Positions 42,502-50,046 of a stretch of 64,000 nt of DNA are shown here, one piece after another; position 1 is the stretch's first letter; each line of letters opens with the position of its first letter. Origin of the DNA: Myxococcaceae bacterium JPH2 (GTDB lineage Bacteria > Myxococcota > Myxococcia > Myxococcales > Myxococcaceae); NCBI GenBank assembly GCA_016458225.1, contig JAEMGR010000036.1:62001-126000 (forward strand), written 5' to 3'. The position numbers were made by a program, and so were the translations under genes. Below the pieces are notes generated by a model that made no database searches, had not been told where the DNA came from, and saw nothing but the letters and a program-made list of their open reading frames with translations.

Positions 42502-44417
42502 CGCGGCGGGCGCGCGACGTGCTCGCCCGGACCCAGGAGGCGGATGGCTCCTGGAAGGGCGACTACGGCGGCCCGCTGTTCCTGGGGCCGGTGTACGTGG
42601 CGGCGCTGTACCTGATGGGCCGCGCGCCGGAGCCGGACATCCGTGAGGGGATGCTCACGCATGGGCGGATCCACCAGAACGCGGATGGCGGCTGGGGCCT
42701 GGATGTGGAGTCGCCCAGCCTCGTCTTCACCACGGCGCTCAACTACGTGGCGGCGCGGCTGTTGGGTGTGCCCGCGGAGGACCCGGCGCTCGTGCGCGCG
42801 CGGGCGTGGCTGCATGCCCAAGGGGGGCCGCTGGGCAGCGGGTCGTGGGGAAAGTTCATCCTCGCGCTGCTGGGGCTCTACGACTACGAGGGCCTGGCGC
42901 CCGTCCCGCCCGAGCTGTGGCTCCTGCCGCGCGTGCTCCCGTTCCATCCCTCGCGGCTGTGGTGCCACTGCCGCATGGTGTACCTGCCCATGGGGTGGCT
43001 CTACGGGCATCGGGCGCGGGCGCCGGAGACGCCGCTGCTCGCCGAGCTGCGCCGCGAGCTGTACCCCGAGCCCTACGAGACCGTGGATTGGAAGGCGGCG
43101 CGAGAGCGGGTGGCGCCTTCGGACGCGTACACGCCTCGCACCTTCTGGCTGCGCGCGGTGAACCGCGCGCTGGGCGTCTATGAGCGCGTGCACTCGAAGC
43201 GGCTGCGCGCGCGGGCGTTGGAGGAGTCGCTCGCGCAGATGCGCGGCGAGGACGAGGCCACGCACTACATCTGCATCGGGCCCATCAACAAGGTGCTCCA
43301 CGCGGCGGTGTGGCACCTGGCGCGGCCCGGGGGACCGGAGGTCCAAGCCCACCTGGAGCGCCTGCCGGACTACCTCCAGCGCTCCGAGGATGGCGTGAAG
43401 GTCAACGGCTACAACTCCTCGCAGCTCTGGGACACCGCCTTCGCAGTGCAGGGGCTGGTGGCGTCAGGGCAAGCAGCGTCCGCGCGCGAGACGCTGGCGC
43501 GCGCGGCGGACTTCCTGGAGTCGCAGCAAGTCCTCGAGGACTCGCCTCAGGCGGCGCGCTTCCACCGCCACCCCAGTCGAGGCGGCTGGCCCTTCAGCAC
43601 GCGCGCGCACGGCTGGCCCATCAGCGACTGCACGGCGGAGGGCGTGAAGGCGTGCCTCCTGCTGGAGCCGCTGGGGCTCAACCGCGTGTCGCGCGAGCGG
43701 CTGGGGCACGCGGTGGAGTTCATCCTCTCGCTGCAGAACCGGGACGGCGGCTGGGCCACGTATGAGCCACAGCGCGGGCCGCGTTGGTTGGAGCGCCTCA
43801 ATCCCTCGGACGTGTTCGCCGGCATCATGGTGGACACCAGCTATGTCGAGTGCACCTCGGCCTGTGTGCAGGCGTTGGTGGCGTGGCGACGGGTGACGCC
43901 CGGCGCTCCGGTGGAGCGGGCCATCGCGCGAGGCGTGGACTTCTTGCGCCGGAGCCAGCGTGCGGATGGGAGCTGGGAGGGCTCGTGGGGCGTGTGCTTC
44001 AGCTACGGCACGTGGTTCGGAGTCACGGGGCTGGTGGCCGCGGGAGTTCCCCAGGAGGATCCCGCGCTGCGGCGCGCCTCGGCCTTCTTGCGTGCGCGTC
44101 AGCGGACCGACGGCGCATGGAGCGAGACCATCCAAAGCTGCCGTGAGCGGCGCTGGGTGGAGGGGGCCGCGGGCCACGCGGTGACGACGTCGTGGGCGCT
44201 GCTGTCGCTCGTGGCCACCGGGGACGGCGCCTCCGAGTCCGTGCGGCGCGGCGTGGCGTGGCTGCGAGGCTGGCAGGGCGCCGACGGTCGCTGGCCGCGC
44301 GAGCCGCTCGCGGGCGTGTTCAACCGCACGTGTGCCATCCACTACGACGCGTATCTGCGCATCTTCCCGTTGTGGGCGCTGGCGCTCGCGGACCCTCAGG
44401 GGGGCGCGGCTTCCTGA
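42498..44417 (+). CDS. osc: Oxidosqualene cyclase, cycloartenol-synthase type
   Basis: 639 residues from GTG 42498, overlapping the squalene-synthase stop. It has the catalytic DCTAE motif (Asp377 in WPISDCTAEG) of oxidosqualene cyclases, not the DxDD of squalene-hopene cyclases. Landmarks match eukaryotic enzymes in order: CHCRMVYLPMGWLYG, IGPINKVL, NGYNSSQLWDTAF, VDTSYVECTSA, DGSWEGSWGVCFSYGTWFG, GVFNRTCAI, and several QW repeats. Product-determining sites read Tyr305, His371 and Ile375, equivalent to Tyr410, His477 and Ile481 of Arabidopsis cycloartenol synthase (lanosterol synthases have Thr, Cys/Gln, Val). It is about 100 residues shorter at the N-terminus than plant enzymes. The predicted product is cycloartenol. 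Membrane-associated. Confidence 0.93.
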   Translation: MTRRARDVLARTQEADGSWKGDYGGPLFLGPVYVAALYLMGRAPEPDIREGMLTHGRIHQNADGGWGLDVESPSLVFTTALNYVAARLLGVPAEDPALVRARAWLHAQGGPLGSGSWGKFILALLGLYDYEGLAPVPPELWLLPRVLPFHPSRLWCHCRMVYLPMGWLYGHRARAPETPLLAELRRELYPEPYETVDWKAARERVAPSDAYTPRTFWLRAVNRALGVYERVHSKRLRARALEESLAQMRGEDEATHYICIGPINKVLHAAVWHLARPGGPEVQAHLERLPDYLQRSEDGVKVNGYNSSQLWDTAFAVQGLVASGQAASARETLARAADFLESQQVLEDSPQAARFHRHPSRGGWPFSTRAHGWPISDCTAEGVKACLLLEPLGLNRVSRERLGHAVEFILSLQNRDGGWATYEPQRGPRWLERLNPSDVFAGIMVDTSYVECTSACVQALVAWRRVTPGAPVERAIARGVDFLRRSQRADGSWEGSWGVCFSYGTWFGVTGLVAAGVPQEDPALRRASAFLRARQRTDGAWSETIQSCRERRWVEGAAGHAVTTSWALLSLVATGDGASESVRRGVAWLRGWQGADGRWPREPLAGVFNRTCAIHYDAYLRIFPLWALALADPQGGAAS

Positions 44418-47200
44418 GTCGCGGACGCGGCGCTGTCCACCGCGCGCGCCGCATCGGGCCGACGCGGCAGGCAGACCGTGAAGCGCGACCCCTCGCCGGG
44501 GCGACTCGAGACGTGGATGGTGCCGCCGTGGGCCTGCACGATGCTCTGGGTGATGAAGAGCCCCAGTCCCAGGCCGCCATAGTGCCGAGGCGAGACGGCG
44601 CGCTCGAAGCGGCTGAAGATGCGGGTCGCGTCCGCCTCCGAGATGCCGATGCCCTGGTCCTCGACGGTGAGCAAGGCGAGGTCACCGGGGGCCGAATGCA
44701 CGGTCACCTGCACGGGCTTGCCGCGCGCGTACTTGAAGGCGTTCGACAGGAGGTTGGCCAGGACCTGCTCCAATCTCAGCCGGTCATACAGGCCCGTCAC
44801 GGGCGCGTCGGCGTGGAGCCGCAGCTCGCAGCCGGCGCGGTGGGCCTCCACCTGGAACTGCTCCACCACCTCGGCCGCGAGTTCGGAGAGGTCCAGCAGC
44901 TCCAGGTCGAAGTGGAGCTTGCCCGCGGTGATGCGGGACACGTCGAGCAGCCCGTCAATCAGCTTGTCGAGCCGGTGCATCTGCTTCACCGCCACGTCCA
45001 CCCGGCGCGTCAGCTCCAGGTCCTGCCGCGCGCGGCCCATGCGCTGAATCGTCTGGAGCTGGAGGTGCAGCGTGGTGACGGGCGTGCGCAGCTCGTGCGA
45101 GGCGATGGAGAGGAACTCATCGCGCGAGTCGATGGCGACGCGGGCGCGTTGATACAGCCGCGCGTTGTCGATGGCCATCGACGTGCGGTGGGCGAGCTGC
45201 TCCGCGAGCTGGAGGTCCGCGGGCCCATAGGTACGCCCCGCGCCCGAGGCGAAGGTGATGGCGCCGAGAATGCGGCCCCGTGCGCGCAGCGGCACGGCGA
45301 TGGCGGTGCGGGTGCCCAGCTCACGGAGGAGGTCAGCGTGGTGGGCATCCGCCGCGACGGCCGTCAGCCGCTCATCGGTGATGGCGGGGAAGAGTTCCGA
45401 GACGCCCGTGCGGAGCACGCGGGCCGCGGGAGGATGGGAGTCTCGCCGCGCGGGATAGCGGTCCTGGAGCTCCTGGAGCAGCGCCTGCTTCGATGGGTCC
45501 GCGTGCGCGAGCGCGATGCGCCTCGGCGTGCCGGACTCCTCCAACACATCCACCACGCACCAGTCCGCCATCTGCGGGATGCCCAGGTGCGCGACGCGCG
45601 ACAGCGTCGTCTCATAGTCGAGCGACTCCGCCAGCGTCTTGCTCGCCTCATCGAGGAGTCGCTGCGACTGCTCGGCGCGGCGCAGCTCCTCGTACAGCCT
45701 TCCGTTGTCCACGGCGTAGGCGGAGCGCCGCGCCAGCTCCTCGGCCAGCAGCAGCTCCGCGCGCGAGTACGGATACGCGGGCGCGTTCCGCAGCAAGGTG
45801 AGCGTCCCCAGCACGCGACCGCGGGCGAGCAAGGGCGCCATCATCACCGAGAACGGAGCGAGGGACTCCCGCTGGGCCGCGGGCACGGCGGCGCGCGGCC
45901 CGAGTCGGCGCAGGAGCCGGCCCAGGTGTCGGATGCGTCGGGCCTTGCCGGTCCGCAGCACCTGGAGCAGCGCGAGCGGTGGAGCGAGTTCCGGAGTGGG
46001 GCCGCTCAGGGAACGGCACAAGTCGAAGTCCACCGCGCCGCGCGCCTGCTCGCACGCGGCGAGCCGCAATCCGCCCTCGTGTTCCAGGTGGAGGATGCAG
46101 GCATCCGCGAGGAGTGGCACCACGCGATGCGCGACCGCCGCGAGCGCCGCGGAGACATCGAGCGAGGACACGAGCGCGGAACTCACCTCGGACAGCAGAC
46201 GCTGGCGTTGCTCGGAGGCGCTCGCCTCCACGAGCAGGCCGCGCTGATGCTCGGCCCACTTCTGCTCGGTCAGGTCGCGGCTCACTTCGGCGAAGCCGCG
46301 CAGGCGGCCGTCAGGGGAGCGCAGTGAGGTGAGCACGACGTTCGCCCAGAAGCGCGAGCCGTCCTTGCGAACGCGCCAGCCCTCGATCTCCACGCGGCCC
46401 GCCTCGGATGCGCCCAGGAGCTGCAGCTGCGGCCAGCCGCGCTCCACGCTCTCCTTCGTCTGGAAGTCGGTGAAGTGCTTGGTCAGCGCCTCCGAGGCTC
46501 CGTAGCCGGTGATGCGCTCGGCGCCCGCGTTCCAGCTCACCACCCGCCCATCCGGATCCAACATCACGAGCGCGTAGTCCTTCACGCCATCGACGAGCAG
46601 GCGGAAGCGCTCCTCGCTCTGTCGCAGGGAGTCCTCGGCTCGGTGCCGCTCGGTGGACTCCAGCGCCATGGACACCACGTGGCCGATGGAGCGGGCCAGG
46701 GCCTGCTCCTCCAAGGTCCAGAGGCGGTGCGTTCCTCGGTGCTCGTGACAGACGACGCCGCCCAGGCGGCCCTGGACCCAGACCGGGACGTCCATCATCG
46801 ACGAGATGCCGAGCGGCTGGAGGTAGCTGTCGGTGAACTCCCGCGTGCGCGGATCCGCCTGGGCGTCCGAGGTCGCGATGAACGGGGTCCGCGCGAGCGC
46901 CTCGAAGTAGTGGGGGTATTCGCTCGCCAGCAAGCGGATGCCGGGCTCGGATGCGCCCTGTCCGCGCGCGTACAGGAGGCGGCAGAGGAGCGCGCGGGAG
47001 TCCTGCTCGAAGGTCCAGTAGCTCACCCGGTCGACGCTCAGCAGCTCCGCGTCGCTCTGGAGAATCTGGCGGAGGCTGGCCTCGAAGTCCGAGGTCCGCG
47101 CGGCGGCCAGCTCGAGCAGGACGGACTGCTCCAAGAGGACGGCCTGGCGGTGGAGCATTCGCTCCCGCTCGTCCGGGAGGGCCTGGCTTTCCTCGTCCAT
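44396..47200 (-). CDS. Hybrid-sensor histidine kinase: GAF-PAS-GAF-GAF-HisKA-HATPase
   Basis: 934 residues from ATG 47200 and no transmembrane segment, so cytoplasmic. In order: a GAF domain (residues about 25-190), PAS/PAC (about 200-320, with GRVVSWNAGAERITGYGASE and the closing GFAEVSRDLTEQK), two more GAF domains (about 340-505 and 520-680), HisKA with SHELRTPVTTL (phospho-acceptor His about 701), and an ATPase domain with NLLSNAFKYA (N box), DQGIGI, and GGLGLGL. It has no receiver domain and no response regulator is adjacent, so it is an orphan kinase. Its 3' end overlaps the convergent cyclase gene by 22 bases. The signal is unknown. Confidence 0.92.
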   Translation of the reverse strand: MDEESQALPDERERMLHRQAVLLEQSVLLELAAARTSDFEASLRQILQSDAELLSVDRVSYWTFEQDSRALLCRLLYARGQGASEPGIRLLASEYPHYFEALARTPFIATSDAQADPRTREFTDSYLQPLGISSMMDVPVWVQGRLGGVVCHEHRGTHRLWTLEEQALARSIGHVVSMALESTERHRAEDSLRQSEERFRLLVDGVKDYALVMLDPDGRVVSWNAGAERITGYGASEALTKHFTDFQTKESVERGWPQLQLLGASEAGRVEIEGWRVRKDGSRFWANVVLTSLRSPDGRLRGFAEVSRDLTEQKWAEHQRGLLVEASASEQRQRLLSEVSSALVSSLDVSAALAAVAHRVVPLLADACILHLEHEGGLRLAACEQARGAVDFDLCRSLSGPTPELAPPLALLQVLRTGKARRIRHLGRLLRRLGPRAAVPAAQRESLAPFSVMMAPLLARGRVLGTLTLLRNAPAYPYSRAELLLAEELARRSAYAVDNGRLYEELRRAEQSQRLLDEASKTLAESLDYETTLSRVAHLGIPQMADWCVVDVLEESGTPRRIALAHADPSKQALLQELQDRYPARRDSHPPAARVLRTGVSELFPAITDERLTAVAADAHHADLLRELGTRTAIAVPLRARGRILGAITFASGAGRTYGPADLQLAEQLAHRTSMAIDNARLYQRARVAIDSRDEFLSIASHELRTPVTTLHLQLQTIQRMGRARQDLELTRRVDVAVKQMHRLDKLIDGLLDVSRITAGKLHFDLELLDLSELAAEVVEQFQVEAHRAGCELRLHADAPVTGLYDRLRLEQVLANLLSNAFKYARGKPVQVTVHSAPGDLALLTVEDQGIGISEADATRIFSRFERAVSPRHYGGLGLGLFITQSIVQAHGGTIHVSSRPGEGSRFTVCLPRRPDAARAVDSAASATQEAAPP

Positions 47201-47323
47201 TCCGCCTCCGCGCGGGCCCTCACCGGAGACTGCCGAGGGCTCCTTCCCACAATGTAGGGGCTGTGCGCGGCGGCGTGCCCCGGGGCAGGCGGGGCCTCGG
47301 GCAGGGGAAACGGCGCGGGGCCC

Positions 47324-47360
47324 GCTCGCTCGCGCGTCTGGGCGCGAAGTCCGAGCGAGC
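47324..47360 (-). terminator. Stem-loop after the Arg/Glu-rich gene
   Basis: 9-bp inverted repeat GCTCGCTCG / CGAGCGAGC with a 19-base loop, 28 bases beyond the reverse-strand stop of the Arg/Glu-rich gene and before the kinase start. Weak terminator candidate without a T run. Confidence 0.35.
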
Positions 47361-47387
47361 CCCGTGGCTCACGACTTCGTCAATGTC

Positions 47388-47837
47388 TCAGTGGTGGCCG
47401 TGGTGATTGCGCTCCCACCGCTCCCGCTCCAGCTGGGCCAGGCGCTCTCGCTCCCGACGGTCCCGCTCGGCCCTCTCGCGGCGCTCCTGCTCGCGGCGCT
47501 CGTATTCGCGACGCTCGCGCTCCCGGCGCTCGTACTCGCGGCGGGCGAGGCGCTCGCGCTCCTGCTCGGCCCGCTCTCGCTCCATCCGCTCGCGGCGCTC
47601 GCGGTCGGCCCGCTCTCGCTCCATCCGCTCGCGGCGGTCGCGATCGGCGCGCTCCCGGGCGAGGCGCTCGCGCTCGGCCCGCTCGTGGTCCCCCCGGGCG
47701 ATGCGCTCGCGCTCCAGGCGGGCGTTCGTGTCGCGGGTGCCGATGGCGGAGGCATCATGAACGCCCGGCTGCGCGAAGACCGGAGTGCTGGCTGCGAGGG
47801 CGAAGACCACCGAGACCCGCTTCATCCATCCGTTCAT
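47388..47837 (-). CDS. Exported Arg/Glu-rich single-helix protein
   Basis: 149 residues from ATG 47837, with AGGAGG five bases upstream. A signal peptide (VSVVFALAASTPVFA, cleavage after AQ) is followed by about 105 residues made almost only of Arg, Glu, Asp, Leu and Tyr, with recurring RERMERER and YERRERERR units, and a terminal HHGHH. Alternating Glu and Arg at i/i+4 spacing predicts a rigid single alpha-helix or coiled coil. The His tail may bind metal. It resembles poorly characterised periplasmic low-complexity proteins; the function is unknown. The skewed composition makes other frames look open too, but only this one has a ribosome site and signal peptide. Confidence 0.72.
   Translation of the reverse strand: MNGWMKRVSVVFALAASTPVFAQPGVHDASAIGTRDTNARLERERIARGDHERAERERLARERADRDRRERMERERADRERRERMERERAEQERERLARREYERRERERREYERREQERRERAERDRRERERLAQLERERWERNHHGHH
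47420..47710 (-). repeat. Degenerate short tandem coding repeats (Arg/Glu codons)
   Basis: Imperfect repeats of about 15-33 bases built on CGCTC/GCGGC units encode the Arg/Glu helix. Two nearly identical 36-base units cover about 47577-47647. Such DNA is prone to slippage, so length variation between strains is likely. Confidence 0.55.
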
Positions 47838-48076
47838 GACTGCCTCCTGCTGAACCGCGTCGTGTTGCGTCTTGGGCATTCTGACGCGGCAGGGCGGAGG
47901 AGATTCAACTCCCTCGGGTGGGGGGGCCGATTCCGGGTTTCCGGGGGACTGGCCCGGGTGCCTGCCTGGGCCGCCTGCGACGGCGCGGGCGCCGCTCGAC
48001 GGGACGCCCGACGGTTGTCCCCGAGGCGGCCGGCTCTCCACCTTGATGGGAAGAAAACACTTCAGGAGCCGCACTC

Positions 48077-48622
48077 ATGAAGCCTTCCCTGCTCCCCGCG
48101 CTCGCAGTCCTCGCCTTGTCCGCCTGTGCTCACCAAACCCCCTCGGAGCGGGCAAGAGGCCATGCGAACGCCGAGGCGGAAGCCAAGGCCGGCCAGGGCA
48201 CTCCTCCCCCGGACACCGCGTCCGCGCAGGGCGTGGCGAACGGAGAGGGCTCCAGCGAGGAGACGTCCTGGGACCCCGTGGAGGAGCCGCGCACGCAGTC
48301 CATGCTGCGCGCCCACGGCCTCAACTTCTACGAGGGCTACGGCGAGTACTACGACACGGGCGGAGCCACGCAGCGTGAGGGCAACGCGCGCCTGAGTTCG
48401 CGCGGCGCGGTGATTCAAGAGGGCTGCATGGAGGTCGGTACCGGCGGCGCCGGAGCCGTGCAGGGCGCCGCGAGCGGGCTGCCCTCGCCTCGCAACTATG
48501 GCGCCCGCTTCGACCCGTCGCCCCAGGTGTGGAAGGCGAACAAGGGCATCGGGACCAGCCCCGCGGTGCCGAGCACCGGCACGCCGCCCGAGGAGGGCAG
48601 CGGTGGTGCTTCCGGCCGCTAG
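48077..48622 (+). CDS. Small lipoprotein, function unknown
   Basis: 181 residues from ATG 48077, with AGGAG 9-13 bases upstream. Lipobox LSAC at residue about 17, then an Ala/Gly/Glu-rich low-complexity linker, a short ordered stretch (SMLRAHGLNFYEGYGEYYDTGG), and a Gly/Pro/Ser tail. No family recognised. It lies alone between reverse genes, with a 239-base upstream gap (47838-48076) in which I see no clear promoter hexamers. Confidence 0.72.
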   Translation: MKPSLLPALAVLALSACAHQTPSERARGHANAEAEAKAGQGTPPPDTASAQGVANGEGSSEETSWDPVEEPRTQSMLRAHGLNFYEGYGEYYDTGGATQREGNARLSSRGAVIQEGCMEVGTGGAGAVQGAASGLPSPRNYGARFDPSPQVWKANKGIGTSPAVPSTGTPPEEGSGGASGR

Positions 48623-48628
48623 TGTTCG

Positions 48629-49453
48629 TCAGGGTTCGCGACTCGCCTGGGCCGAGATGAGCGCCCGGGCGTGAGCGGCCAGCGAGGCGCTCTCTGGCAG
48701 CGCGCGGTCCATCAGTCGCGAGATGCCCACGGCCAGTGCCACGGCGTTGGTGAAGAAGGCCGCGCGCACCTCCGCGAGCCGCGCGAGTGGAACGGCATCC
48801 TCTCGCACGGGCAGCCCCGCCACGTGGCCCGCGTCGAGCAGCACGGCTCGGGCGACGCCGGGCAGGCACGGCGCGTCGAGCGGGGGCGTGATGAGCGCGC
48901 CATCCAGGTGGAAGAAGAGGTTCGCGGTGGGCAGCTCGCAGACCTGGGCTGCCTCATTGCACAGCAGCGGCAGTCGGGGCAGGTGCGCGTACTGCCGGAA
49001 GTACGCGAGGCCCTTGTGGTTCACGGACACATCCCCGCGCCGGTACGCGCCGGGCTCGACCGCATCCACCGCGCGCCCCTCACGCTGGAGTGCCGCGAAG
49101 TCCGCCGCGTGCGGGCGGAAGGTGAGCAGCGCGTGGCCATCGCTCACCGCCAGCTTGCCCACGCCATCGAATCGCGCGCTGAGCGCGGTGTCCGCGTCCA
49201 GGCAGCGCCGCACGACTTCGCGCACGGTGCTGGGTTCGAGTTGCTCGGCAGGTGGCGCGTGCACCGCGCGGGGATGGGCCGCGAGGCTCGTCTTCACGCG
49301 GTCCAGGTGGCGCGTGAGGAACAGCGGCGCACCGGCCTCGATGCGGAAGGTGGTGAAGAAGCCCGCGCCGAAGAAGTAGCCCTGAGAGAAGTCCTGGAGG
49401 CGCAGGTCCTCCCAGCGGTGGAGTTGGCCGTTGACGGCGACGGTGGAGACCAT
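48629..49453 (-). CDS. pabC: Class IV aminotransferase, 4-amino-4-deoxychorismate-lyase-like
   Basis: 274 residues from ATG 49453. PLP fold-type IV: QGYFFGAGFFTTFRIEAG in the N-terminal domain, VNHKGLAYFRQY with the likely Schiff-base Lys, CELPTANLFFHLDG, matching the E-x-x-x-x-N-(V/L)-F phosphate-binding motif, and TPPLDAPCLPGVAR. In this context (behind pabA and a pabB-like gene) it should release p-aminobenzoate and pyruvate from aminodeoxychorismate for folate. A branched-chain or D-amino acid aminotransferase role is the alternative. Confidence 0.82.
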   Translation of the reverse strand: MVSTVAVNGQLHRWEDLRLQDFSQGYFFGAGFFTTFRIEAGAPLFLTRHLDRVKTSLAAHPRAVHAPPAEQLEPSTVREVVRRCLDADTALSARFDGVGKLAVSDGHALLTFRPHAADFAALQREGRAVDAVEPGAYRRGDVSVNHKGLAYFRQYAHLPRLPLLCNEAAQVCELPTANLFFHLDGALITPPLDAPCLPGVARAVLLDAGHVAGLPVREDAVPLARLAEVRAAFFTNAVALAVGISRLMDRALPESASLAAHARALISAQASREP

Positions 49454-49461
49454 GGCGCGTG

Positions 49462-50046
49462 TCACTTCGGGCGGCGTCCGCGCCCCGGCTCCAGGAAGTT
49501 GGCCAGGAGCCGAGGGCCCTCGGGCGTGAGGAAGGACTCGGGATGGAACTGCACGCCCTCCACGCGAGGCAGCTCGCGGTGTCGCAATCCCATGATGAGG
49601 TCTCCCTGCCAGGCGGTGACCTCCAGGCAGTCGGGCAGCGAGGCTCGCTCCACCACCAGCGAGTGGTAGCGCGCGGCGCGGAAGGGGACGGGGAGTCCTT
49701 CGAAGACGCCCTGGCTCGCGTGCTCGACCGCGGCCGTCTTCCCGTGCACGGGCACGGGGGCGCGCACCACCTTCGCGCCGAACACCTGCCCCAGGCACTG
49801 GTGGCCCAGGCAGACGCCGAGCAACGGGATGCGTCCGGCGAAGGCTCGGATGAGCGCGAGCGACACCCCGGCCTCATTCGGTGTGCACGGCCCGGGCGAG
49901 AGGACGAGGTGACTGGGCCGCAGTGCCTCCACGTCCGCGACCGTGAGCGCGTCGTTGCGCTTCACCAGAACCTCCGCGCCCAGCGCGCCGAAGGCCTGCA
50001 CGAGGTTGAAGGTGAACGAGTCGAAGTTGTCGACGAGGAGAATCAC
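49462..50046 (-). CDS. pabA: Aminodeoxychorismate/anthranilate synthase glutaminase subunit
   Basis: 194 residues from GTG 50046, overlapping the upstream stop as GTGA. Class I glutamine amidotransferase: [25 protein letters not shown], nucleophile Cys in [10 protein letters not shown] (about residue 78), and catalytic His/Glu in [13 protein letters not shown]. It supplies ammonia to the chorismate-amidating subunit encoded just upstream. Eight bases separate its stop from the pabC start. Confidence 0.92.
   Translation of the reverse strand: MILLVDNFDSFTFNLVQAFGALGAEVLVKRNDALTVADVEALRPSHLVLSPGPCTPNEAGVSLALIRAFAGRIPLLGVCLGHQCLGQVFGAKVVRAPVPVHGKTAAVEHASQGVFEGLPVPFRAARYHSLVVERASLPDCLEVTAWQGDLIMGLRHRELPRVEGVQFHPESFLTPEGPRLLANFLEPGRGRRPK

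Noticed and set aside
42498-44417. Annotation as squalene-hopene cyclase
   Set aside because: The catalytic motif is DCTAE, not DxDD. The gene sits with a squalene epoxidase, and the landmark segments match oxidosqualene cyclases in order.
47420-47710. Possible CRISPR-like or satellite array
   Set aside because: The repeats are short, imperfect, in coding phase and without unique spacers.
47407-47760. Forward Arg/Ser-rich frame across the repeat region
   Set aside because: It is the mirror of the Arg/Glu-coding repeats. It lacks a ribosome site and signal peptide, whereas the reverse frame has both.
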